From the NCBI RefSeq assembly GCF_036898465.1, contig NZ_JARUMJ010000001.1, positions 5,332,001-5,396,000 on the forward strand: a DNA stretch of 64,000 bases, given 5' to 3'. Shown here piece by piece: positions 21,720-29,847 of this stretch. Made by a program: the position numbers and the translations under genes. The notes beneath the pieces are model-generated. The model was given only the letters and a program-made list of their open reading frames with translations, made no database searches and was not told the DNA's origin. Source of the DNA: Streptomyces sp. B21-105 (GTDB lineage Bacteria; Actinomycetota; Actinomycetes; Streptomycetales; Streptomycetaceae). Each line of letters begins with the position of its first letter. The first letter of the stretch is position 1.

Positions 21720-22949
21720 ATGACGGATGTACTGCGGCGCGGTAGGGCCTCTCTGGCGTTCAGCTTCTTTGCGCAGGGAGTCGCCTTCGCTCTGCTCGTG
21801 ACCAGGATTCCGGCCATCCAGGACAGGTACGGGGTTTCTGACGCGTTGTTGCCCGCCTTCCTGGCCGCCGTCCCGGTGCTCGCGGGTGTCGGCAGCGTGA
21901 CGACGGAGCGGCTGGTGAAGCGGATGCCGCCCAGTCGGCTGCTGCGCTGGTCCCAGCCGGTGGTGCTGCTGGCGCTGCTCGGGGTCGGGGCGGGGCGGGG
22001 GATGGCCGAGCTGGGGGTCGCCCTGGCCGTGTTCGGGTTGGCCGTCGGTGCGCTGGACGCCTCGATGAACATGCTCGGGGTGAGCCTGCAGCGGACGTAC
22101 GGGCGAAGCATCATGCTCAGCTTCCATGCCGTGTACAGCCTGGGCGGGATCCTGGGGGCCTCGCTGGCCTGGGCCGGGGCGCACTGGCACCTCGCGCTGT
22201 GGGTGTCGTATCTGCCGGTGGTGGCGGTGCTGCTGCCGTTGGCGCTGGTGGGCAGCCGGTGGTACGTGGACGGGGGCGTGGAGGCCGCCGGAGCCGTGGC
22301 GGAGGACGGGAAGGGGAGCGGCGGCGACGCGGGCCTCGTCTTCAAGGTGCTGCTGCCGCTGTGTCTGGTGATGAGCTTCGCCTACATCGGGGATTCGACG
22401 GTCTCCAACTGGAGCGCGAAGTACTTGCAGGACGTGCTGGGGAGTTCGGAGCAGCTGGCGACGGTCCCCTACAACGTCTACATGGTGACCACGCTGCTCG
22501 GGCGGGCCATCGGGGACTTCGGGGTGCGGCGGTTCGGGGCCGCGGCGGTGGTGCGGCTGGGGGCCCTGGTGGCGGCGGCGGGGTTCGCGGTGGTGGCCGT
22601 CGCGCCCGGGGCGTGGGTCGGGATGCTGGGGTTCACGCTCGTGGGGCTGGGCCTGTGCGTGCTGGTGCCGCAGACGTTCGCGGCGGCGGGGCGGCTGTTC
22701 CCGGGGGCCTCGGATGCGGCGATCGCCCGTCTCAACATCTTCAACTACGTCGGGTTCCTGGTCGGGTCGCCGTTGGTGGGGGCGCTGGGGGACGCGTGGA
22801 GCTATCGGGGGGCGATGGCCGTGCCGATGGTGTTGGTGCTGGTGACGTTGGCGTACGCCCGTTCGTTCGCTGCTCAACCGGACCGATACGGTGGCGGGCA
22901 TGAGCGGCCGCGCACAGCTGATGTGGGACGAGGCAGTAACGGGCTATGA
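21720..22949 (+). CDS. MFS transporter
   Basis: A 409-residue major facilitator with about 11-12 spans. AFSFFAQGVAFALLVTRIPA opens the first span and ITRIPAIQDRYGVSD-like loops follow. Helix 4-5 reads ALAVFGLAVGALDASMNMLG, a motif shared with FucP/YbjJ-type sugar or drug permeases. The second half begins FKVLLPLCLVMSFAYIGDST. The end overlaps the next gene (acuC) by about 50 bases, which suggests coupled expression. Substrate unknown. Confidence 0.9.
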   Translation: MTDVLRRGRASLAFSFFAQGVAFALLVTRIPAIQDRYGVSDALLPAFLAAVPVLAGVGSVTTERLVKRMPPSRLLRWSQPVVLLALLGVGAGRGMAELGVALAVFGLAVGALDASMNMLGVSLQRTYGRSIMLSFHAVYSLGGILGASLAWAGAHWHLALWVSYLPVVAVLLPLALVGSRWYVDGGVEAAGAVAEDGKGSGGDAGLVFKVLLPLCLVMSFAYIGDSTVSNWSAKYLQDVLGSSEQLATVPYNVYMVTTLLGRAIGDFGVRRFGAAAVVRLGALVAAAGFAVVAVAPGAWVGMLGFTLVGLGLCVLVPQTFAAAGRLFPGASDAAIARLNIFNYVGFLVGSPLVGALGDAWSYRGAMAVPMVLVLVTLAYARSFAAQPDRYGGGHERPRTADVGRGSNGL

Positions 22950-24072
22950 CTTCGGGCCCGGGCATCCGATGGATCCGGTCCGGCTGGATCTGACGTGGAG
23001 ACTCGTCGGGGCCCTGGGGCTGGACCGGGAGGTGGACGTCGTCTCGGCGAAGCCCGCCGGGGAGTCGACGCTGCGGCTCGTGCACCGGGAGGACTACGTC
23101 GAGGCCGTGAAGGCGGCGTCGGCCGAGCCGGGGGCGGCGGACCAGTCGTACGGACTGGGGACGATGGACGACCCGGCGTTCGCGGGGATGCACGAGGTGT
23201 CCGCGCTGATCGCCGGCCTGTCCGTGGGGGCGGCGGAGGCCGTGTGGCGGGGCGAGGCGCTGCACGCGGTGAACTTCGCGGGCGGGCTGCACCATGCGAT
23301 GCCCGGGGGCGCGTCCGGGTTCTGCATCTACAACGACGCCTCGCTGGCGATCGCCCGGCTGCTGGAACTCGGGGCGCAGCGGGTCGCGTACGTGGACGTG
23401 GACGTGCATCACGGGGACGGGGTCCAGGCGGCGTTCTGGGAGGATCCGCGGGTGCTGACGGTCTCCTTGCACGAGCATCCGCGGACGTTGTTCCCGCAGA
23501 CGGGCTGGCCGGAGGAGACCGGTGGGGAGGCGGCACCGGGGTCGGCGGTGAATGTCGCGCTGCCGGCCGGGACCGGGGACGCCGGGTGGCTGCGGGCGTT
23601 CCACGCGGTGGTGCCGGAGCTGATCGCCGACTTCCGGCCGGATGTGCTGGTGACCCAGCACGGGGCCGACACGCACTTCGAGGATCCGCTGGCCCATCTC
23701 GCGGTGTCGCTCGACGCGCAGCGGGCCGTGCAGGTGGCCTGCCACGACCTGGCGCACGAGTACGCCGGGGGGAGGTGGGTGGCGCTCGGCGGTGGCGGTT
23801 ACGCGGTGGTGGACGTGGTGCCGCGGTCGTGGGCGCATCTGGTGGGGGTGGCGGGTGGGGTGCCGGTGCCGCCGGAGACGGTGATTCCCAAGGGGTGGCG
23901 GCAGGACGTCTTCGCTCGTACGCGGCAGTTGGGGCCGATGCGGATGACCGACGGGCGGTGGCCTGTGGGGTGGGCCGGGTGGGAGTCGGGGTACGACCCC
24001 GCCGATCGGTTGGATCAGGCGGTGCTGGCTGCTCGGCGGGCGGTGTTTCCGTTGCGGGGGCTGCTGGCGTAG
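22900..24072 (+). CDS. acuC: Acetoin utilisation protein AcuC (class I-type deacetylase)
   Basis: A 390-residue zinc-dependent lysine deacetylase of the AcuC/HDAC family, which in other bacteria removes acetyl groups from acetyl-CoA synthetase. The catalytic His pair is in GGLHHAMPGGASGFCIYND, the zinc ligands are in VDVDVHHGDGVQ and QHGADTHFED, and the Tyr loop is LALGGGGYAVVDVV-like. I chose the ATG giving MSGRAQLMWDEAV; an in-frame GTG three codons earlier is possible. The gene begins inside the end of the MFS gene. Confidence 0.93.
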   Translation: MSGRAQLMWDEAVTGYDFGPGHPMDPVRLDLTWRLVGALGLDREVDVVSAKPAGESTLRLVHREDYVEAVKAASAEPGAADQSYGLGTMDDPAFAGMHEVSALIAGLSVGAAEAVWRGEALHAVNFAGGLHHAMPGGASGFCIYNDASLAIARLLELGAQRVAYVDVDVHHGDGVQAAFWEDPRVLTVSLHEHPRTLFPQTGWPEETGGEAAPGSAVNVALPAGTGDAGWLRAFHAVVPELIADFRPDVLVTQHGADTHFEDPLAHLAVSLDAQRAVQVACHDLAHEYAGGRWVALGGGGYAVVDVVPRSWAHLVGVAGGVPVPPETVIPKGWRQDVFARTRQLGPMRMTDGRWPVGWAGWESGYDPADRLDQAVLAARRAVFPLRGLLA

Positions 24073-24092
24073 CCGGGTGCCCGGGGACCGGG

Positions 24093-24243
24093 TGGGTTGT
24101 TTCGCCCCCGCCGCCCCTTCCCGTCCCGTCGGCAGGGGCGCTGCCCCTGCCGTCCCGCCAGGGGGCTCTGCCCCCTGGACCCCCGGTCGGTCCGGACGGC
24201 CTCGTCCTCAAGCTCCCCCAGAGGGGGCGCCCTCGGACGGGCT
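24093..24243 (+). repeat. Dispersed Streptomyces intergenic repeat, copy 2
   Basis: Same blocks as the copy at 10192-10297 but in the opposite direction and longer, with an extra hairpin pair (AGGGGGCTCTGCCCCCT) in the middle. Contains TTTCGCCCCCGCCGCCCCTT, GGGGCGCTGCCCC, GGCCTCGTCCTCAAGC and GGACGGGCT. It separates acuC from the next gene. Confidence 0.7.
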
Positions 24244-24318
24244 TGTAGGTTACGCCGACTGTGCGGTGTTCCTGCGGTTCCTGCCCGTCGGGCGTTCTCG
24301 TCCGTCAGCATCGCTCGG

Positions 24319-25134
24319 GTGTTGAGTACCGGGGCGCTTCGGGCGCATCTGCTCGCCGCGCGGTTGGCCGGTGTGGTCGCCACCTCCCGGGAGGAGAGTC
24401 TGCGGAGCTATCGGCTCTTCGCTGCCCGGGATCCGCGCGTGCTGATCGGGCTTGATCCTGAAGGGAGTTGGGGGCAGCGGGAGCTGATCGCGTTGATGGC
24501 GGACAGGTGCGGGGTTTCGGCCGATCCGGGATGTGTGTCGGGGCATGATGTGATCGATCCCGAGCGGACGCTGACCGCTCTCGACGCGTTCGCGGAGCGG
24601 CTCGCCTCGGTCGCCCAGCGTGGTGCGGCCGTGCTGATCGGCACCGGGCATCCGCATCGGCTGCTGGGTTTCTACGCCGGTCTTGCGGACGCTTTGCAGA
24701 CGGCGGGATGTGTTGTTCTCAGCCCGGCATGGGGTCGCTGTATCGACATAACGACCCGGTTCGGTCTACGCCGCCACACCCTGGACTACGTACGAGGGGT
24801 GGGGGTCGTCCGGGAGGCGGAGGGTGAACGCGCCGGTTGTGCGACCGGTGCGCACAGTCATTCTCCGCTGCCGGTTCGGGTCGCGCTCGCCGCGGCGGCC
24901 GAGGCCGGCGGGCCGTTGCCCGAGCTGGTGATCGGGGACCACGGATGGGTCTGCGGGGCTGGTCAGCTGGGGTTCGAGGCGGTCGGGCTGGCCGACACCG
25001 ACGACCCGGCGCTGTTCGTGGGGGAGGCCGAGGGGGTCGTATCGGTGGCCGTTCCGCTTGATGACGCCGTGCGGTCCGCTTACTACAGGCCGCTGACCCG
25101 CTACGTACTCAATCGAGCGTGTCTGTCACAGTAG
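24319..25134 (+). CDS. Actinobacterial phosphatase-like conserved protein
   Basis: A 271-residue cytoplasmic protein, widespread in Streptomyces at this position and usually labelled phosphatase. It starts at a GTG giving MLSTGALRAHLLAARLAG; the upstream part of the frame is translated intergenic repeat. Visible features are GLDPEGSWGQRELIALM, GAAVLIGTGHPHRLLGFYAG and GDHGWVCGAGQLGFEAVGLAD. No DxD or other classical phosphatase motif is obvious, so the reaction is uncertain. It lies 134 bases before the BldC-like gene. Confidence 0.75.
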   Translation: MLSTGALRAHLLAARLAGVVATSREESLRSYRLFAARDPRVLIGLDPEGSWGQRELIALMADRCGVSADPGCVSGHDVIDPERTLTALDAFAERLASVAQRGAAVLIGTGHPHRLLGFYAGLADALQTAGCVVLSPAWGRCIDITTRFGLRRHTLDYVRGVGVVREAEGERAGCATGAHSHSPLPVRVALAAAAEAGGPLPELVIGDHGWVCGAGQLGFEAVGLADTDDPALFVGEAEGVVSVAVPLDDAVRSAYYRPLTRYVLNRACLSQ

Positions 25135-25268
25135 GCCGCTGATGGGTGCACCTCTTCCCCACTCGCATCACCCGCCCCTACATTGGGGAGTGAGCACGCA
25201 GCGACGAAGAGTCACCGGAAGGGGAAGCCGGTGGCCGTCGAGTCGAGTGCGGAAGGTTCAGGTGTGTC

Positions 25269-25481
25269 ATGGCTGCAGCTGGCGAGAGGCCTCTGAACGA
25301 GGTTCAGTTCCTGACCGTGGCGGAAGTCGCCTCGGTGATGCGAGTGTCGAAGATGACCGTGTACCGGCTGGTGCACAGTGGTCATCTGCCCGCGATCCGG
25401 GTGGGGCGGTCCTTCCGCGTCCCCGAGCAAGCGGTTCACGAGTACCTCCGCGAGAGCTACGTGGGGGTGGAAACCGCCTGA
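25269..25481 (+). CDS. BldC-like excisionase-family DNA-binding protein
   Basis: A 70-residue protein that is almost entirely one winged helix-turn-helix: FLTVAEVASVMRVSKMTVYR, then LVHSGHLPAIRVGRSFRVPE. This is the MerR/excisionase fold used by BldC, which controls development in Streptomyces. By position it matches S. coelicolor SCO3328, for which I recall the name bdtA and a role in differentiation; that identity is from memory. The start is the ATG before AAAGERPLNEV; GGAAGG lies about 15 bases upstream, so translation may be weak. It lacks the integrase partner expected of a real excisionase. Confidence 0.88.
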   Translation: MAAAGERPLNEVQFLTVAEVASVMRVSKMTVYRLVHSGHLPAIRVGRSFRVPEQAVHEYLRESYVGVETA

Positions 25482-25660
25482 CGGCCGGGGGCCTGCCTGC
25501 CGGGCAGGCCCGTGGGTGAGGGGCCCGGCCGTCAGTGCCGTCCCGGGTCCTTCCGCCCTCGATTACGACCTCAGCGCTCAGGCGGGTAGGCTAGCCCCTC
25601 GTAGGTCGTATGGGCCCATGGCGCCCAGCACCGAGTGATGAGAAGTGAGCGAGGGTAGTC

Positions 25661-25759
25661 GTGGGCTCTGTTATCAAGAAGCGGCGCAAGCGGATGGCCA
25701 AGAAGAAGCACCGCAAGCTGCTCAAGCGCACGCGCGTTCAGCGTCGCAACAAGAAGTAG
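25661..25759 (+). CDS. 32-residue basic protein (AURKAIP1/COX24 domain)
   Basis: A very small GTG-started gene encoding [32 protein letters not shown]. More than half the residues are Lys or Arg. The pattern [20 protein letters not shown] is that of the actinobacterial COX24/AURKAIP1 domain proteins, thought to bind ribosomes or RNA, like the bS22-type protein reported in mycobacteria. GAGGG lies about nine bases before the start. The role here is inferred from charge and family. Confidence 0.85.
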   Translation: MGSVIKKRRKRMAKKKHRKLLKRTRVQRRNKK

Positions 25760-25824
25760 GCGCGAGAAGCAGGCACGTTCTGCTTCTTCCGTGTGCTTCG
25801 CGCGACGCGAGCCGCGTAGGCGTG

Positions 25825-25862
25825 GTGTGGCCCCCCATCGATCCGTCGGTGGGGGGCCACAC
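25825..25862. terminator. Terminator hairpin after the small basic protein gene
   Basis: GTGTGGCCCCCCA and TGGGGGGCCACAC are perfect 13-base arms with a 12-base loop. The rest of the 310-base gap up to the epimerase gene shows no gene. Confidence 0.75.
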
Positions 25863-26068
25863 GTGTATCCGGCCGCCGTGCGGTCCGTTGAACGCCGTGC
25901 GGATGCCTGGACCGGCATGATTGCCGACGTGGTGGTACGACCGCCCGGTTCTCGTCATTTCGCGCATCGGGCGGTCGTCACAGGTCGACACCGACCCGCT
26001 AAGTTGGCCCGCAGACGGGAACCCGGTGCGGCAGCCGGCGGTTCCAGGACGGAAGGAAGGCGCGGATC

Positions 26069-27157
26069 TTGGGAAAGGTCGTGCTCGTTACCGGCGTGGC
26101 CCGTCAGCTGGGGGGCCGCTTCGTGCGGCGGATCCAGCGTGATCCACAGGTCGACCGGGTGGTCGCCGTGGACGTCGTGCGGCCCGAGCATCATCTCGGG
26201 GGCGCCGAGTTCATCCAGGCCGACATCCGCCAGCCCACCATCGCGCGGGTGCTGGCCGAGACCGGCGCCGACACGGTCGTCCACCTGGACGTGACGGCGA
26301 CCGCGCTGGGCAGCGGCAGCCGGACCACGGTCAAGGAGACCAACGTCATCGGGACGATGCAGCTGCTCGGCGCCTGCCAGAAGTCGCCGAACGTGAAGCG
26401 GCTCGTGGTGAAGTCCAGCACCAACGTGTACGGGTCGGCGTCCCGGGACCCGGCCGTGTTCACCGAGACCACGCCCGCCAAGGCGCTGCCGAGCGGCGGT
26501 TTCGCCAAGGACACCGTCGAGGTGGAGGGGTACGTCCGCGGGTTCGCCCGGCGGCGGCCCGACGTCGCCGTGTGCGTCCTGCGGTTCGCCAACATCCTCG
26601 GGCCCACCGCCGAGACGCCGCTCGCCTCGTACTTCGCGCTTCCCGTGCTGCCCACCGTGTTCGGCTACGACCCCCGGCTGCAGTTCGCGCACGAGGACGA
26701 CGTGATCCAGGTGCTGCGCATCGCCTCGCACGAGCCGGAGCGGGGCACGCTCAACAGCGGCACCTTCAATATCGCCGGGGACGGGGTGCTGCTGCTCTCG
26801 CAGTGCTCGCGGCGGCTCGGACGGCCCACGGTGCCGCTGCTGCTGCCCGCCGTCACCTGGGCGGGCTCCCTGGTGCGTACGCTGGGCATGACGGACTTCT
26901 CGCCGGAGCAGATCCGGCTGCTCACCCACGGCCGGGTCGTGTCGACGGTCCAGATGCGCGAGACGCTGGGGTTCACGCCCCGGTACTCGACGGCCGAGAC
27001 CTTCGAGGACTTCGCGCGTGCCCACGGACCCGGGCTGCTGCCGGCGGAGGCCGTCGCCGGGGTGGTCGACCGGATCGCCGCGCTGCCGCTGCCGGGCACT
27101 CGCGCTAAGGCCCCGGACCGGTCCACGGTCACCCCCCCGACGCAGAGCGCCAACTGA
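26069..27157 (+). CDS. NAD-dependent epimerase/dehydratase family protein
   Basis: A 362-residue extended short-chain dehydrogenase. The N-terminal fold has VVLVTGVARQLGGRFVRRI, a slightly altered form of the usual GxxGxxG, then VVHLDVTAT. The Tyr-Lys pair normally in YxxxK is not obvious: the equivalent region reads GGFAKDTVEVEGYV, so catalysis may be altered. TFNIAGDGVLLLSQCSRRLG is typical of the C-terminal part. The start is TTG with AAGGAAGG nine bases upstream. It is followed after 14 bases by the acyltransferase gene, so the two form an operon and may act on a lipid or its head group. Confidence 0.85.
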   Translation: MGKVVLVTGVARQLGGRFVRRIQRDPQVDRVVAVDVVRPEHHLGGAEFIQADIRQPTIARVLAETGADTVVHLDVTATALGSGSRTTVKETNVIGTMQLLGACQKSPNVKRLVVKSSTNVYGSASRDPAVFTETTPAKALPSGGFAKDTVEVEGYVRGFARRRPDVAVCVLRFANILGPTAETPLASYFALPVLPTVFGYDPRLQFAHEDDVIQVLRIASHEPERGTLNSGTFNIAGDGVLLLSQCSRRLGRPTVPLLLPAVTWAGSLVRTLGMTDFSPEQIRLLTHGRVVSTVQMRETLGFTPRYSTAETFEDFARAHGPGLLPAEAVAGVVDRIAALPLPGTRAKAPDRSTVTPPTQSAN

Positions 27158-27171
27158 GGAGCGCATCAACG

Positions 27172-28248
27172 ATGGCGGACGCCAAGGTCATTCCGTTCGA
27201 CGACGACCGGTCCCGGGGGAGCGCCGTGGCGCGGCCGTCCCGGCGACGGGGTGCGAGCCGGCGCAAGAACGGCGAGCCCGCGCCGGTCCGGGAAATCGGC
27301 GAGGTCGGTGAGAACGGCCCGGTCGGTGAGGTCCAGCCCCTGCACAGCGGGGCGGCCGGGCTGGATGATGTTCCTGTGACGGGTGAGGAACGGCCGGACG
27401 AGGCCGGGGGCGGCTTGGAGCGGCGGATCGCGGGCGGGTTGTCCTTCCTGCGGCGGCGACTCACGGGCGACTACGAGGTCGACGACTTCGGATACGACGA
27501 GGAGCTGACCGACCAGGTCCTGATGTCCCTGCTGCGGCCGCTGTACGAGAAGTACTTCCGGGTCGAGGTGAAGGGCGTCGAGAACATCCCGGCCGAGGGC
27601 GGGGCGCTGATCGTCGCCAACCATTCCGGGACGCTGCCGTTGGACGGCCTGATGATGCAGGTCGCCGTCCACGACCAGCACCCGGCGGGCCGTCATCTGC
27701 GGTTGCTCGCCGCCGATCTCGTCTTCGTGCTGCCGGTCGTCAACGAGCTGGCGCGCAAGCTCGGGCACACCCTCGCCTGCGCGGAGGACGCCGAACGGCT
27801 GCTCGGCCAGGGCGAGCTGGTGGGGGTGATGCCGGAGGGCTTCAAGGGCATCGGGAAGCCGTTCAACGAGCGGTACAAGCTTCAGCGGTTCGGCCGGGGC
27901 GGCTTCGTGTCGACGGCCATGCGCAAGGGCGCTCCGATCATTCCCTGCTCGATCGTCGGGGCCGAGGAGATCTACCCGATGATCGGCAACGCCAAGACGC
28001 TGGCCCGGCTGCTGGGCATCCCGTACTTCCCGCTCACGCCGACGTTCCCGTGGCTGGGCCCGTTGGGGGCGATCCCGCTGCCGACGAAGTGGACGATCCA
28101 GTTCGGCGAGCCGATTCCGACGGACGGTTATCCGCCGGAGGCGGCGGAGGATCCGATGCTGATGTTCAACCTCACGGATCAGGTCCGTGAACAGATCCAG
28201 CACACGCTCTACAAGCTGCTGGTGCAGCGGCGGTCGGTGTTCTTCTAG
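27172..28248 (+). CDS. PlsC-type 1-acyl-sn-glycerol-3-phosphate acyltransferase
   Basis: A 358-residue acyltransferase of the lysophosphatidic acid family. The acyl-transfer motif reads ANHSGTLPLDGLMM, a form with six rather than four residues between His and Asp that is seen in actinobacterial relatives. The substrate-binding blocks are VMPEGFKGIGKPFNERYK and PIIPCSIVGAEEIYPMIGN. The first 100 residues are polar and variable. No clear membrane span is seen; attachment is probably peripheral. It forms an operon with the epimerase and ends at a strong hairpin facing rsbN. Confidence 0.88.
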   Translation: MADAKVIPFDDDRSRGSAVARPSRRRGASRRKNGEPAPVREIGEVGENGPVGEVQPLHSGAAGLDDVPVTGEERPDEAGGGLERRIAGGLSFLRRRLTGDYEVDDFGYDEELTDQVLMSLLRPLYEKYFRVEVKGVENIPAEGGALIVANHSGTLPLDGLMMQVAVHDQHPAGRHLRLLAADLVFVLPVVNELARKLGHTLACAEDAERLLGQGELVGVMPEGFKGIGKPFNERYKLQRFGRGGFVSTAMRKGAPIIPCSIVGAEEIYPMIGNAKTLARLLGIPYFPLTPTFPWLGPLGAIPLPTKWTIQFGEPIPTDGYPPEAAEDPMLMFNLTDQVREQIQHTLYKLLVQRRSVFF

Positions 28249-28307
28249 TCCGGCTGCCGGTTCGTCCGCTGTTTCGCCGGGTGGCAGTCGGCTGGTCTGC
28301 GGCGGTA

Positions 28308-28352
28308 CGGCGATGGGGGCGCCCCTTCTCAGAAGGGGCGCCCCCATCGCCG
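28308..28352. terminator. Bidirectional terminator between acyltransferase gene and rsbN
   Basis: Perfect 22-base arms around a single C, beginning CGGCGATGGGGGCGCCCC. In practice the top of the stem opens to a small loop. It lies 59 bases after one gene and 13 bases after the converging other. Confidence 0.9.
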
Positions 28353-28365
28353 TGTGCGGGTGGTG

Positions 28366-29610
28366 TTACTCCGCGTCCTCGCTGTCGATGCCCAGGCCCG
28401 GGAGGAGGCCGGGGAGGAGCGGCGGGAGGGTGACGTCGGGCCGGGTGAGGGGCGGGTCGGTGGTCGGGGTGGTGCCGCCGGTGTCCTTCGGGGGGTCGAG
28501 GAGGCCGCCGGTGTTGCCGCCGAGGAGGCCGTCGTCGGTCCCGGAGGTGGCGGACCTGCTGGGGTTGCCGGTGTCGCCGCCGGTGCCGTCGGACGTGTCC
28601 TTGCCGCCGCCCGGCGTGGTGGTCCGGCCGGGGTCGGAGGAGCTGCCGGTGGATGCCGACCCGGTGCCCTGCCGGGTGCCGCGGCCGCCGCCCGGGGCGG
28701 GGGGCTGCGGGAGCAGGGACTGCAGCGGGGCGACCTCGTCGTCTATGGCTTCGAAGACCGACGACACCTGCTGACTGACGTCTCCGAGCTGGACCGGGAG
28801 GCGTTCGCGCAGGGCGCCCCAGGCTTCGCGGTGCGAGCGGGAGAACGCTTCGAGGGCCTGGATGGGGCCCAGCGAGTCGGGGTCGCGTGCGTATGCCTCG
28901 TGGAGGAGGCGGTGGCCTTCCGACGCGTCGTGCTGCATGCCGTTCAGGGCGCGCCGGATCTCGCCGAGGGATTCGTGGTCGAGGTCGCCGCTGCGGCCCC
29001 GTTCCATGAGTCTGCGGGCCTCGCCGAGCCGGGTGGAGGCCTGGTCGAGGTAGGTGCGACCGCGTTCGTCGTCACCGTCGGCCAGGTAGTTGAGCTTGAA
29101 GTCCTCGATGCCGCGCTTCAGCCCGTAGAGCCCGTCGCCGGGAAGGGCGTCGGAGCTCGCGGCGGCGACTCCGCCGAAGGCGCCCGCCGCGACGCCGACG
29201 CTGAGGCCGCCCGCGGTGAGGCCTCTGGCGAGGCGGGAACGCGGCCGGAACTTGGCCAGCGGCCCGGCCCGGTGTGTGCCCCTGCTCCGGTGGGACCGCT
29301 GTTCGGGGACCGACAGGTCCGCCGCCTCGCCTCCCGCGGTGCCAGCCTGCAGCATGGCCTCCATCGCTGCGACCAACTGGGCCCGCTGGACGACCTTGAC
29401 CTCGGGATCGAGTTCCGGTTTGGGCAGCTCGGCGAGACTCGTGGCGAGGGCCAGCAGCTGGCCCCGCCCGGTCTGGTCCGCAGCGGCCGGCGCCGGCGGT
29501 GATCCTTCGGTCTGCTCGGCCGCCGTGCCCTGGGCGGACTGCTCCTCCAGGGCCTGGGCGAAGGCGTTCGCCCGCCGGTGCGCCGATACGTTCGCGATCA
29601 CGGGCGGCAC
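28366..29610 (-). CDS. rsbN: Anti-sigma factor RsbN
   Basis: A 414-residue membrane protein that by position and architecture is the anti-sigma factor of BldN. An N-terminal cytoplasmic part of about 130 residues (MPPVIANVSAHRRANAFAQA onward) should hold the sigma factor. One membrane span follows (GLTAGGLSVGVAAGAFGGVA), then a DUF5667-type region (DALPGDGLYGLKRGIEDFKL) and a long Gly/Ser/Thr/Asp/Pro-rich tail outside the membrane. In S. venezuelae RsbN restrains BldN and so the chaplin and rodlin genes. A BldN-type promoter precedes it here, giving a negative feedback loop. Confidence 0.93.
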   Translation of the reverse strand: MPPVIANVSAHRRANAFAQALEEQSAQGTAAEQTEGSPPAPAAADQTGRGQLLALATSLAELPKPELDPEVKVVQRAQLVAAMEAMLQAGTAGGEAADLSVPEQRSHRSRGTHRAGPLAKFRPRSRLARGLTAGGLSVGVAAGAFGGVAAASSDALPGDGLYGLKRGIEDFKLNYLADGDDERGRTYLDQASTRLGEARRLMERGRSGDLDHESLGEIRRALNGMQHDASEGHRLLHEAYARDPDSLGPIQALEAFSRSHREAWGALRERLPVQLGDVSQQVSSVFEAIDDEVAPLQSLLPQPPAPGGGRGTRQGTGSASTGSSSDPGRTTTPGGGKDTSDGTGGDTGNPSRSATSGTDDGLLGGNTGGLLDPPKDTGGTTPTTDPPLTRPDVTLPPLLPGLLPGLGIDSEDAE

Positions 29611-29731
29611 CTCCTCTCGTCATGACGGTCGACTCCCTTGGGGTACTGAGGGTTGCACGCCCTGCGCCGGTTGCACCCGATCGAGTGATCGGGGTCGGCC
29701 AGGGTGTGACCACAGGGAGCCTGTATCCCGC

Positions 29732-29760
29732 ACAACGACTGGCGCGGCACTTGGGTTACG
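29732..29760 (-). promoter_or_regulatory. BldN-type promoter of rsbN
   Basis: On the minus strand CGTAAC (-35) and CGTTGT (-10) are separated by 17 bases. The reported BldN consensus, as I recall it, is CGTAAC-N16-CGTTGA. Transcription would start about 115 bases before the rsbN start codon. Confidence 0.7.
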
Positions 29761-29847
29761 GACTGCGGATGATCGGATCGGGAAGGCAACGGACTTTCAC
29801 TGAACGTGAGTTGGGGAACGCGGACAGTGCGCTGCGGGCGGGGGCGG

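Noticed and set aside
21282..22901. 539-codon minus-strand frame opposite the membrane protein and MFS genes
   Set aside because: His/Arg/Pro-rich shadow of two well-supported plus-strand genes.
25142..25519. 125-codon frame overlapping the BldC-like gene
   Set aside because: Out-of-frame reading of a well-supported gene; product is Arg/Gly-rich without domain.
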